Both the position numbers and the translations under genes were made by a program. DNA of 64,000 bases from Candidatus Methanomethylophilaceae archaeon (lineage in GTDB: Archaea; Thermoplasmatota; Thermoplasmata; Methanomassiliicoccales; Methanomethylophilaceae). The notes beneath the pieces were generated by a model. The model searched no databases. It was not told the origin of the DNA and saw only the letters and a list, made by a program, of their open reading frames with translations. The stretch covers positions 1 to 64,000 of the forward strand of contig JAFXUX010000027.1 in NCBI GenBank assembly GCA_017524805.1, read 5' to 3'. Of this stretch, positions 24,806 through 32,780 are shown piece after piece. How positions within the stretch are numbered: the stretch's first letter is position 1; each line of letters opens with the position of its first letter.

Positions 24806-26961
24806 TCGATATGGCAGAAGAGAAAGCGATCAAAGTCGCGGAGCTCAAATCAGGGGAAGCGGGCAGAGGGGTCGCAAGGCTCGATCCCGCGCTGATGGAC
24901 ATCCTCGGAATAAAATTCGGAGACATAATCCAGATAGACGGGAACAAAAAGACCGTCGTGAAGGTGCTCAGAGGTCCGGAGGAGGACGCCAACCTCGGCA
25001 TAATAAGGATAGACGGATCGACGAGGCGCAACGCCGGCGTATCCATCGACGAGCGCGTCTCCATAAAGAAGGTGACCGCCAAGAACGCCGAGAAAATTAC
25101 TTTCGCGCCAACCGAACAGCTCAGGCTACAGGGCGGAGAGGATTTCCTCAGGCAGAACTTCGAGGGAAGGGCGATCTCGAAGGGCGATGCGATAACGCTG
25201 AACGTCATGGGCAACAGGATAGACCTCGTGGTCACGTCCTTCTCGCCTTCCGGTGAAGCCGTGATAATGTCCAGCACCACCCAGGTGAAGATCTCCGACA
25301 AACCCGCGGAGAACAGCGGAGACATCCCGAAGACTTCCTATGACGACATCGGAGGCCTTGGAGACGCGGTCAAAAAGATCAGGGAGATGGTCGAGCTTCC
25401 GCTGAGGCATCCCGAGCTCTTCAAGAGGCTGGGCGTCGAGGCTCCTAAAGGAGTGCTCCTGCACGGACCTCCAGGAACCGGGAAGACCATGCTGGCCAAA
25501 GCCGTCGCCGGAGAGACGAGCAGCAACTTCATCTACATCGGCGGGCCGGAGATCGTGAGCAAGTTCTACGGGGAATCCGAAGGCAAGCTCAGAGAGATCT
25601 TCAAGGAAGCCGAGGAGAACTCGCCCAGCATCATCTTCATCGACGAGATAGACTCGATCGCACCGAAGAGGGACGAGGTGAGCGGCGAAGAGGAGAGGCG
25701 CATAGTGGCCCAGCTCCTCGCGCTGATGGACGGGCTGAACGCCAGAGGGAAGGTAGTGGTCATCGGAGCCACCAACAGGCCCAACTCCATAGACGAGGCC
25801 CTGAGAAGGCCGGGCAGATTCGACAGGGAGATCGAGATCGGAATCCCCGACAGGGACGGCAGGCTCGAGATCCTCCAGATCCACACCCGCGGAATGCCTC
25901 TCGGGAACGACGTGGACCTCGGATGGCTCGCCGACAAGACCCACGGCTACGCCGGAGCGGACATATCGGCGCTGACCAAAGAGGCCGCTATGGCCGCCCT
26001 CAGAAGGGTGCTCCCAGACATCGACCTGGAATCCGAGGAGATCTCCGCCGACATGCTGAACAGCATCCTGGTCACCAAAGACGACTTCAAGAACGCCCTG
26101 AAGGACATGCAGCCGTCGACCATGAGGGAAGTCCTGATCGAGAAGCCTGACGTCAAGTGGGAGGACATCGGAGCCTTGGAGGAGGCCAAGCAGGAGCTGA
26201 AGGAAGCCGTGGAATGGCCCCTGAAATTCGGCAAGGTCTTCGACCACATGAGCGCCAAGCCCCCGAAGGGAATCCTCCTGTACGGCCCGCCAGGAACCGG
26301 GAAGACCATGCTGGCGAAAGCCGTCGCCACGGAGTCCGAAGCCAACTTCATCTCCGTGAAGGGCCCGGAGTTCCTGAACAAGTGGGTAGGAGAGTCGGAG
26401 AAAGCCGTCAGAGAGACGTTCAGGAAGGCGAGGCAGGCATCCCCCTGCGTCATCTTCATGGACGAGATCGACTCGATCGCGCCGGAAAGAGGAACCGGAG
26501 GGGACAGCAACGTCACCGAGAGGGTCATCTCCCAGATGCTGACCGAGATGGACGGCCTCGAAGGCCTCAGCGACGTGGTGGTGATCGCGGCGACCAACAG
26601 GCCCGACATCATGGACCCCGCTCTGCTCAGGCCGGGAAGATTCGACAAATCCATCTTCATCGGACCTCCGGACAAGGAATCCAGGAAATCGATCTTCGGC
26701 ATCCACACCTCCAAGAGGCCGATGGCCGACGATGTGGACCTCGATGTGCTAGCCGGCAAGACCGAAGGCTGCACCGGAGCGGACATCGCCGCCATCTGCA
26801 ACGAAGCGGTGATGAACGCCGTGAGGCGCCTGGTGTCCTCCGGAGAGATGCCCACCGACGAGCAGATCGCCCAATGCAAGGTGAGCATGGCCGACTTCGA
26901 GAAGTCGCTGGACAAATTCGGCCCGAAAGCGGCCGAGAAGCTCAGGGATTACAAATCCTGA
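24802..26961 (+). CDS. Cdc48/VAT-family AAA+ ATPase
   Basis: 719 residues: N-terminal double-psi beta-barrel domain (about 1-170), then two AAA modules. D1 has Walker A GPPGTGKT and Walker [14 protein letters not shown]2 has GPPGTGKT and [12 protein letters not shown]. Both have arginine-finger segments ([16 protein letters not shown]). It is a hexameric unfoldase that feeds proteins to the proteasome. Initiation may be at ATG 24802 (ATGA-coupled with the regulator) or ATG 24811. Confidence 0.95.
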   Translation: MIDMAEEKAIKVAELKSGEAGRGVARLDPALMDILGIKFGDIIQIDGNKKTVVKVLRGPEEDANLGIIRIDGSTRRNAGVSIDERVSIKKVTAKNAEKITFAPTEQLRLQGGEDFLRQNFEGRAISKGDAITLNVMGNRIDLVVTSFSPSGEAVIMSSTTQVKISDKPAENSGDIPKTSYDDIGGLGDAVKKIREMVELPLRHPELFKRLGVEAPKGVLLHGPPGTGKTMLAKAVAGETSSNFIYIGGPEIVSKFYGESEGKLREIFKEAEENSPSIIFIDEIDSIAPKRDEVSGEEERRIVAQLLALMDGLNARGKVVVIGATNRPNSIDEALRRPGRFDREIEIGIPDRDGRLEILQIHTRGMPLGNDVDLGWLADKTHGYAGADISALTKEAAMAALRRVLPDIDLESEEISADMLNSILVTKDDFKNALKDMQPSTMREVLIEKPDVKWEDIGALEEAKQELKEAVEWPLKFGKVFDHMSAKPPKGILLYGPPGTGKTMLAKAVATESEANFISVKGPEFLNKWVGESEKAVRETFRKARQASPCVIFMDEIDSIAPERGTGGDSNVTERVISQMLTEMDGLEGLSDVVVIAATNRPDIMDPALLRPGRFDKSIFIGPPDKESRKSIFGIHTSKRPMADDVDLDVLAGKTEGCTGADIAAICNEAVMNAVRRLVSSGEMPTDEQIAQCKVSMADFEKSLDKFGPKAAEKLRDYKS

Positions 26962-27047
26962 GCCCAAACCCCTTCCCAAACCCTTTGGAACGAACATAAG
27001 AACAAAAGAAAGCAGAATGGCAAAGAATCCAATCGAAGGTGAGTGAG

Positions 27048-27533
27048 ATGAGCGCGGATGACATCTGGAACGGCTTCTTCGGAAGCTTCGACAGCTTGAA
27101 CAGAAGGATCGAGGACATGTTCGCCCAGCTGAGCATGGACGGACCCGGCGTCAAGACATATGGGTATACCATGTACCAGGGTCCCGACGGGGTAAGGCAC
27201 GTGAAGGAGTTCGGAAACAGCGACGGAACCTTCGGCAGACCTCAGCTCGCATCGGTCAGAGAGCCTTTCACGGACGTTTGCGAAGAGAACGGCGAAGTGA
27301 AGGTCATAGCCGAGATCCCCGGGATCGAAAAGAAAGACATCGACCTCAGCTGCAACGGCGATTCCTTATCCATAAGGGTGGACAACGGAAGCAAACGCTT
27401 CTCCAAGGATGTGGCCCTCCCATGCGAAGCCGACCCTGACTCGGCCAAAGCCGTGTACAACAACGGTCTGCTGGAGGTCACGCTGAAATCTCTGTCCACG
27501 AAGCAGAACGGAAAGCACATCGAAGTGATGTGA
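27048..27533 (+). CDS. hsp20: Small heat-shock protein Hsp20
   Basis: 161 residues with an alpha-crystallin domain in the C-terminal half: REPFTDVCEENGEVKVIAEIPGIEKKDIDLSCNGDSL, then the NNGLLEVTL beta strand. The N-terminal arm (FFGSFDSLNRRIEDMF) is typical. It holds unfolding proteins. ATG 27048 is preferred over GTG 27039 because GAAGGTGAG is a good Shine-Dalgarno. It lies 86 nt after cdc48 and probably shares its regulation. Confidence 0.93.
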   Translation: MSADDIWNGFFGSFDSLNRRIEDMFAQLSMDGPGVKTYGYTMYQGPDGVRHVKEFGNSDGTFGRPQLASVREPFTDVCEENGEVKVIAEIPGIEKKDIDLSCNGDSLSIRVDNGSKRFSKDVALPCEADPDSAKAVYNNGLLEVTLKSLSTKQNGKHIEVM

Positions 27534-27535
27534 CG

Positions 27536-27563
27536 GCCCCCGGGGGATTCCCCCGGACCCGTC
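27536..27563 (+). terminator. Terminator after hsp20
   Basis: CGGGGG-ATT-CCCCCG with flanking GACGG/CCCGTC forms a strong hairpin followed by CATTTTTC. Confidence 0.6.
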
Positions 27564-27593
27564 CATTTTTCGAAAATCATTCCGATTCATTTT

Positions 27594-27662
27594 GGGAAAA
27601 TGTTAAAGTCGACTATGGGAAATCCTTAAAGTTGGTTGCGGGAAATCCATATGATTCATTAC
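27594..27662 (+). repeat. Three imperfect 23-bp tandem repeats
   Basis: Units start at 27594, 27617 and 27640, each beginning GGGAAA; the first two share TTAAAGT at the same offset. They fill the spacer between hsp20 and the ribokinase gene. CATATGATTC also occurs twice in this spacer (about 27648 and 27744). Confidence 0.45.
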
Positions 27663-27759
27663 GCATATGCCGCCGCTTCATGACCGGCCGCAGAATCGCG
27701 TGATTCACTTCCGCAACCTTCCTCCGCAGAGTTCAAAGGCCAGCATATGATTCGGATTG

Positions 27760-28656
27760 ATGGGGAAGGCCATGAAACCCGGAGTGATGGTCATCGGCAG
27801 TTCGAACTTGGATACGTCAATCTATCTGGACAGATTCGCTTCGCCGGGGGAGACCGTGCATGCGGCAGGGAAGAAAGTCTCCTGCGGAGGCAAAGGAGCT
27901 AACCAAGCGGTAGCAGCCGCCAGAGCCGGAGCCGACGTAACGTTCATGACCGCTCTGGGAGACGACCCGGAAGGAAAGATCCTCGAAGAAAGGCTTTCCG
28001 AAGAGGGGATGACTCTTTCCATCGTTCGGAAGCAATGCGATACAGGCCAGGCTTTCATAGAGATCGACAGCCGCTCGGAGAACCGCATAGCCGTCATCGG
28101 AGGCGCCAACATGGTGATGACACCCGAGGACGTGAAGGATGCGTCCTCCGCCATCTCCGGACGCGGGATCCTCGTGGTGCAGAACGAAATCCCGTCCGAG
28201 ACAGATCTGGCCGCAATGAAAATCGCATCCGATAACGGGACGATGACCATTTACAACCCAGCCCCCTGCAGGCCCATGGCGGAAGGCATGCTGAGCATGA
28301 CAGACATCCTGGCGGTGAACGAAACCGAATTCCGGTATTTCGCCGGGACGGACGACCTCGAAAAGGGATCCGCGGCGCTCATCTCAGGCGGAGCGAAGGC
28401 CGTCGTTGTGACCCTGGGAAAAGCCGGGTGCTTCTATGCGTACGGAGGGCGCAGCGAAACCGTGCCGGCGCCCGAGACAGACGCGATAGACACTTCCGGC
28501 GCGGGCGATACGTTCGTAGGCTATCTCGCCGCATCCCTTTCCAATGGGTCTTCCATAGAGGAATCGGTCCGCCTAGCCACGGCGGCGGCTTCCATGTCGT
28601 GCGCCAGGAAGGGGGCGATGGACGGCATACCGACCATCGGCGAAATCCGTTTCTGA
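27760..28656 (+). CDS. rbsK: Ribokinase (PfkB family)
   Basis: 298 residues. N-terminal GSSNLDTSIYLDRFASPGET and GGKGANQAVAAARAGA (first PfkB signature) and C-terminal AIDTSGAGDTFVGYL (catalytic Asp, anion hole) are closest to ribokinase proper. It would phosphorylate ribose or a similar sugar. Start ATG 27760 or 27772. No sugar transporter is nearby, so the source of substrate, perhaps nucleoside salvage, is unknown. Confidence 0.88.
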   Translation: MGKAMKPGVMVIGSSNLDTSIYLDRFASPGETVHAAGKKVSCGGKGANQAVAAARAGADVTFMTALGDDPEGKILEERLSEEGMTLSIVRKQCDTGQAFIEIDSRSENRIAVIGGANMVMTPEDVKDASSAISGRGILVVQNEIPSETDLAAMKIASDNGTMTIYNPAPCRPMAEGMLSMTDILAVNETEFRYFAGTDDLEKGSAALISGGAKAVVVTLGKAGCFYAYGGRSETVPAPETDAIDTSGAGDTFVGYLAASLSNGSSIEESVRLATAAASMSCARKGAMDGIPTIGEIRF

Positions 28657-28703
28657 ATCCGTCCCAATAAAAATATAAAATCCTCTGCGCCATTGGAGAA
28701 CTT

Positions 28704-29648
28704 ATGGGACGCAACGAACTCATCAACACCACCAGAGCCATACTGGCTAAGGCGGGCTTCGACGTGTCCTCCGCTCTGAGCCTAAGGGGGATATGCTTCG
28801 ACGTCATCGCCAGGCTCGACGAGAAAATTCTCATAATCAAAGTTCTCAGCAACATCGACGCCTTCTCCAAGGAGAACGCCGAAGAGATGAAGGCCCTGGC
28901 CGACGCGCTGGACGCCACGCCCATGGTCACCGGCGAACGTTCGAGCGCCGGCGCTCTGGAGGCCGGCATAGTCTATTCCAGGTTCAACATATCCATAGTG
29001 TCCAACGAAACCTTGGCGGATCTTCTCCTCGAAGAGGCCCCTCCTTTCATATTCGCGGCCCCCGGCGGGCTTTACGTCAAGCTGGACAGCGAACTCCTCA
29101 AGAAAGCCAGGGAGGAGAGGGGCATCAGCCTCGGGACTCTGGCGGAGACCGCGGGCGTATCCAGACGCACCATCCAGATGTACGAATCCGGGATGGGCGC
29201 GATGATAGATGCGGCGCTCCGCATAGAGGAATACATGAATCTGCCGATCATCGAGCCGATAGACCCGTTCGCATTCAAGAGCGAGGAAAGGGAGAAGGAA
29301 GAGAGGTCAGTGCGGGACGTCCCCGATCTGTTCGCGCTGAGGCAGCTTTCCAATCTGGGATTCAAAGTGACGCCCGTAGTTAAAAGCCCGTTCGAAGCTG
29401 TCACGATAGACAGGAAATCATTCATCCTGACCGGCCTCGGAACCGACGACAGCGGGATAGTCCAGAGGGCGGTGGTGGCTTCGGAGCTCTCGAGGATAAT
29501 GGACCGCTTCTCCGTGATGATAGTGGAGACCAAACGCGAGCGCGACAGCATCGACGGCACCGCGGTCGTCTCCAACGAAGAACTGAAAAGGATAGACGCC
29601 CCGGACGAGCTGACCGATCTGGTAGCGTCAAGAGGAGCGAAGAAATGA
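28704..29648 (+). CDS. HTH transcriptional regulator, COG1395 type
   Basis: 314 residues. The N-terminal part (NTTRAILAKAGFDVS, FDVIARLDEKILIIKVLSNID) resembles a restriction-endonuclease-like fold seen in archaeal COG1395 regulators. A Cro-like helix-turn-helix (LLKKAREERGISLGTLAETAGVSRRTIQMYE) is at about 132-165. The C-terminal domain is of unknown role. TATA AAAAATATAAAAT (28667-28679) lies about 26 nt before the ATG. It overlaps the next gene as ATGA, so the three downstream frames form one operon. Confidence 0.85.
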   Translation: MGRNELINTTRAILAKAGFDVSSALSLRGICFDVIARLDEKILIIKVLSNIDAFSKENAEEMKALADALDATPMVTGERSSAGALEAGIVYSRFNISIVSNETLADLLLEEAPPFIFAAPGGLYVKLDSELLKKAREERGISLGTLAETAGVSRRTIQMYESGMGAMIDAALRIEEYMNLPIIEPIDPFAFKSEEREKEERSVRDVPDLFALRQLSNLGFKVTPVVKSPFEAVTIDRKSFILTGLGTDDSGIVQRAVVASELSRIMDRFSVMIVETKRERDSIDGTAVVSNEELKRIDAPDELTDLVASRGAKK

Positions 29649-30256
29649 TATCGATCATGATAGACGGATGCGCCGTCGACATACTCCCGTTCGTCAGCGG
29701 CCTCAGATCCGAGGCGGATAAAGTCCGCGAAGCGTTCGGAAAATACGAGGCGTACGGCGTATCCATGGGCATAGAAGGGATACAGGCCGTGGAAAAAAGG
29801 GACGAGATCGATGACGACCCGACCGTCAGCGAGCTGGATCTGGTATACGCCGACAAAATGGGCGCTTTCGGAGAGGTTGAGATGCCGTCCCCGGCGGTCT
29901 GCGAGCTCGTGGACCTCTGCAGGAAAAACGGGATCAGCGCCATACCTCTCGACATGAACGACGAGGAATTCACCGAGCTCTATTGCGACAAAGTCAAAGC
30001 GTACGAATTCGTCAGGGAGCACCGCCTCGCGAAGAAAGGCATGAAGAAAAAGTTCGATGCCTCCACCCCTGAAGAATTCGCCGTCCAATGGGACGCCTAC
30101 GTCAACGAAGTCAAAGGCTTCAGGGAAGTCTCCGAAGAGAGGGAGAGGCACATCGCCGAAGAGATAACCGACGTTTCGAAATACAGGAAGAGTCTGCTTG
30201 TCCTGCTGGAGGTCGAGAGGTGCGGCGGAGTCGCCGCCCTTCTCGGAAAGAGATGA
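29645..30256 (+). CDS. Unknown protein, weakly TraB/ChaN-like
   Basis: 203 residues. Segments GVSMGIEGI, LVYADKMGAFGEVEMPSP and the C-terminal EERERHIAEEITDVSKYRKSLLVLLEVE are reminiscent of TraB/ChaN proteins (a GxE motif, then ERD..MA and a VVG-type strand). The match is weak and the hallmark histidine is not evident. It lies between the COG1395 regulator and a CAAX-protease-like gene with ATGA overlaps on both sides, so all three are probably made together. Confidence 0.6.
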   Translation: MISIMIDGCAVDILPFVSGLRSEADKVREAFGKYEAYGVSMGIEGIQAVEKRDEIDDDPTVSELDLVYADKMGAFGEVEMPSPAVCELVDLCRKNGISAIPLDMNDEEFTELYCDKVKAYEFVREHRLAKKGMKKKFDASTPEEFAVQWDAYVNEVKGFREVSEERERHIAEEITDVSKYRKSLLVLLEVERCGGVAALLGKR

Positions 30257-31377
30257 GCTGCCCAAGATGCGGAGAGGCCGCCAGGGAAGGGTGGGCTTTC
30301 TGCCCCGATTGCGGCGCGCCGGCAGGCGAATGCGACCTGTGCAGGGAATACGCCAGAAAAGGATACGGGTACTGCGGCAAATGCGGCAGGCCGCTGGCGC
30401 AGCGCCCGGAAAGGAGGGGAGACAGCCATGCGCTTTCCAAAGCCGTCTTCGTGGCCGCCCCCGCCATCATAGCCTTGCTGATAATCGAGGGGCTGAGCCT
30501 CTATTGGTGGGCCGGCGACGTCTTCTCTTGGATTCCCGGACACGAATTGAAGATGTATCTGCTTCTGCCCCAGATGGTTTCCATAGGGACCCTGGGGAAC
30601 GGGGCGCTCCAAGCCTATTGGATCTTCCTCATCGCCGCCATTACCGCGTCAGGGATCGTGCTTGCCTATCAGTCGCGGACGATAGTCACCGAAAGGAATG
30701 GCCCGGATCTCGTAGGCAAAGTGGAAAGGACGCCGCTCTTCTGGCTTTCCCTCATGTTCAGCGCCTATCTGGCTCTCGTCATAATAGTCGCGGCGATACA
30801 GGGCGCCATAGGATACGTCATCACCGCTCCGGACGGCCTTCCGCTGGGCACGGAACCGGAAGCGTTCCTGTCCTACGCCAACGCCGCCGTGTGGGAGGAG
30901 ATAGCGTCTCGCCTGGTGCCCATAGGCATACCGATGGTGGTGGTCGCCGGGCTCAGCGGCAGGAAGGATTTCCTGAGGTATCTCCTGGGAGGATTCGGCA
31001 TCACCAAAGTCGGGATCGTCCTGATAATCCTGTCCGCCACAATATTCGGGCTTGCCCATCTGGACAGCTGGGGATGGGCCAAAGTCATCCCGATGATCAT
31101 CGGCGGCCTGATGATGTCGTATCTTTACGTCAGATTCGGCATCCACGTATCGATCATATTCCATTTCATCACGGATTTCTCGGGGATAGCCCTCGCAGTC
31201 GTCGGGGAGCAGATATTCAGCTTCATCTTCATCCTCATCGTGGTCATCGGCTTCATCAGCGTGGCGGCCTTGGCCAAGTATCTGAAGGATGGCATACCCA
31301 AGATCGGAAATATGCCGACATGGGTTGCTGAGGATGAGGATCAGACGGACGACAGCAGCCGCTCCAACCTCGGCTGA
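30253..31377 (+). CDS. CPBP (CAAX-protease-like) membrane protein with two zinc ribbons
   Basis: 374 residues. The N-terminus has two CxxC-pair zinc ribbons (CPRCG...CPDCG and CDLC...CGKCG). About eight membrane helices follow. The CPBP/Rce1 intramembrane protease motifs are present: EE in AAVWEEIASRLVPIGIP, H in FGLAHLDSWGWAK and HFITDFSG. ATG 30253 overlaps the previous stop as ATGA. Cytosolic zinc ribbons suggest interaction with a partner. Substrate unknown. Its 3' end overlaps the convergent TIM-barrel gene by 37 nt. Confidence 0.82.
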   Translation: MSCPRCGEAAREGWAFCPDCGAPAGECDLCREYARKGYGYCGKCGRPLAQRPERRGDSHALSKAVFVAAPAIIALLIIEGLSLYWWAGDVFSWIPGHELKMYLLLPQMVSIGTLGNGALQAYWIFLIAAITASGIVLAYQSRTIVTERNGPDLVGKVERTPLFWLSLMFSAYLALVIIVAAIQGAIGYVITAPDGLPLGTEPEAFLSYANAAVWEEIASRLVPIGIPMVVVAGLSGRKDFLRYLLGGFGITKVGIVLIILSATIFGLAHLDSWGWAKVIPMIIGGLMMSYLYVRFGIHVSIIFHFITDFSGIALAVVGEQIFSFIFILIVVIGFISVAALAKYLKDGIPKIGNMPTWVAEDEDQTDDSSRSNLG

Positions 31378-32108
31378 GATTCGGCGGCGGAATCGAAGCT
31401 CTTCGATTCGATCACGAAATTCCCGGAGTATCCGGAGAGCCTGCGGAGCACGCCGAGGAAATCGATGTTCCCATCGCCTATGGTCAGGTGGGAATCGTCG
31501 TCTCCCATGTTGTCATGGATGTGCACGTTGGCAATCCTGCCTTTGAAAGCGTCGATCATCGCGTCGATCTGGCCGGCAGTGTTCGCATGGCCTATGTCGA
31601 AGCAGACGGAAAGATCCGTGCCTTCTATGAGCTCGGCGAGCTGCGCGGCAGTGCGCCCCAGGAAATAGGGCTTGGAAGGCATGTTCTCTATGGCCATGGT
31701 CACGCCGTACTCCTCCGCGGCCCTGCTCAGATATTTCATGGAATCCTTGGCGATCTCGATCGTGTGTCTCTCCAGCCCTGCCACCGAAAGCGAATGGAGC
31801 CCTGGATGGACGGTGACCAGCCTGATGTCGAGGTCCGCCGCGATCTCCGCCGTGCGGACTATCTCGTTGATGGAAGCTTCCCTCATGCAATCGGACACCG
31901 CAGCCACATTGACGTCGCATATCGGCGCATGAATGGAATACGACATGTCATACGATGGCAGGATGTCCTCCATCTCGTCCGCGTGATACAATACCGAATG
32001 GAACGCCTCCGAAAAGATCTCCCAATGATCGAACTCCTCGAAAACCGGTATCAGCCAATCCTCGATCGGGTTGGCGCTGAATTCGGTGCATGATATCCCT
32101 ATGGTCAT
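31341..32108 (-). CDS. Sugar phosphate isomerase/epimerase (xylose isomerase-like TIM barrel)
   Basis: 255 residues of the AP-endonuclease-2/xylose isomerase superfamily: SIHAPICDVN, VTVHPGLHS, MAIENMPSK, CFDIGHANTAG and HIHDNMG place the metal-binding His and Glu residues. Members include sugar isomerases and endonuclease IV; the short length and DIGHAN signature favour an isomerase/epimerase. It overlaps the upstream COG1325 gene by 4 nt (ATGA) and is co-transcribed with it. Confidence 0.82.
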   Translation of the reverse strand: MTIGISCTEFSANPIEDWLIPVFEEFDHWEIFSEAFHSVLYHADEMEDILPSYDMSYSIHAPICDVNVAAVSDCMREASINEIVRTAEIAADLDIRLVTVHPGLHSLSVAGLERHTIEIAKDSMKYLSRAAEEYGVTMAIENMPSKPYFLGRTAAQLAELIEGTDLSVCFDIGHANTAGQIDAMIDAFKGRIANVHIHDNMGDDDSHLTIGDGNIDFLGVLRRLSGYSGNFVIESKSFDSAAESQPRLERLLSSV

Positions 32109-32491
32109 ATCCTGACCTCCTCGCCGTCGACCGTCATCGGAGCCACCCTGTCTATGAGCGCCTCGATATCGTCGTCCCTGACAGTCACCTCTATCGCGCC
32201 TAGGACCGGGTTCCTGTCTGCGAAAGACACTTTCCCGACCGTAGCCACCTGCTTGTTCAGGCTCATGCGGGTTGAACTGCCCTTTCTGTTGGACAGCATG
32301 ACCCCGCGCACGGCGTCCAGAATCCTCTGCCTGCGGATCGCCTTAGAGAACGTATCGAGGGTAGCGGTGCCGAAGAACCCCTTCTCATCCCTTTCCAGCT
32401 CCGCATCTGGGAATATCGATTCCACAGCGGCGCGCACCTTGTCCGGATCCTCGCTGGGATTCACCGGACAGAAAATCTCGGCAACAGCCAT
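32105..32491 (-). CDS. RNA-binding domain protein of the COG1325 (predicted exosome-associated) family
   Basis: 128 residues. VRAAVESIFPDAELE, LDTFSKAIRRQRILDAVRGVM and VTVRDDDIEALIDRVAP match COG1325, a small archaeal family predicted to act with the RNA exosome. ATG 32491 (MAVAEIF) is about 25 nt from the minus-strand TATA (TTATTTATCC, about 32510-32519), supporting a leaderless start over 32500. Confidence 0.75.
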   Translation of the reverse strand: MAVAEIFCPVNPSEDPDKVRAAVESIFPDAELERDEKGFFGTATLDTFSKAIRRQRILDAVRGVMLSNRKGSSTRMSLNKQVATVGKVSFADRNPVLGAIEVTVRDDDIEALIDRVAPMTVDGEEVRI

Positions 32492-32500
32492 GCAGGGCAA

Positions 32501-32780
32501 TCGGCGAATGGATAAATAAGTCTCTGTGCCAGCGGTTTCGATTCAAGATGAGGCGGCCATGAAGAATTTGATCGGCGAAATACAGAACCGCAATTCTCCG
32601 GGGCCAGATTCTCATAGCCATAAGCGAGTTGTGAGCGGAATCCGGTGGCGCATGACCGGCCAGCATCTCCGGAGCTTGAAGCCCGTGCTCCCGCCAAAGA
32701 AAGAAACTGACAGAATGCCCGGGCCCCGGTGGCGACGGAATGGGAAATATACTTTTATTTGGCAAATAAAATGTATTGCT
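32501..32780. other. Intergenic region upstream of the first giant LRR gene
   Basis: 280 bp, divergent. The left end holds the COG1325 promoter. An open plus-strand frame runs through it into the LRR gene, but it precedes the LRR TATA box and is not expected to be translated. The right end (32727-32757) is a block that recurs in the spacer between the two LRR genes. Confidence 0.5.
32753..32771. promoter_or_regulatory. Perfect 19-bp palindrome over the LRR gene promoter
   Basis: TTTTATTTG-G-CAAATAAAA: 9-bp arms around one base. It covers the presumed TATA position about 28 nt before ATG 32781, so a protein bound here would block initiation. Confidence 0.5.

Noticed and set aside
32526-32780. 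N-terminal extension of the LRR1 frame
   Set aside because: It lies upstream of the TATA box and signal peptide, so it is not expected to be transcribed or translated.
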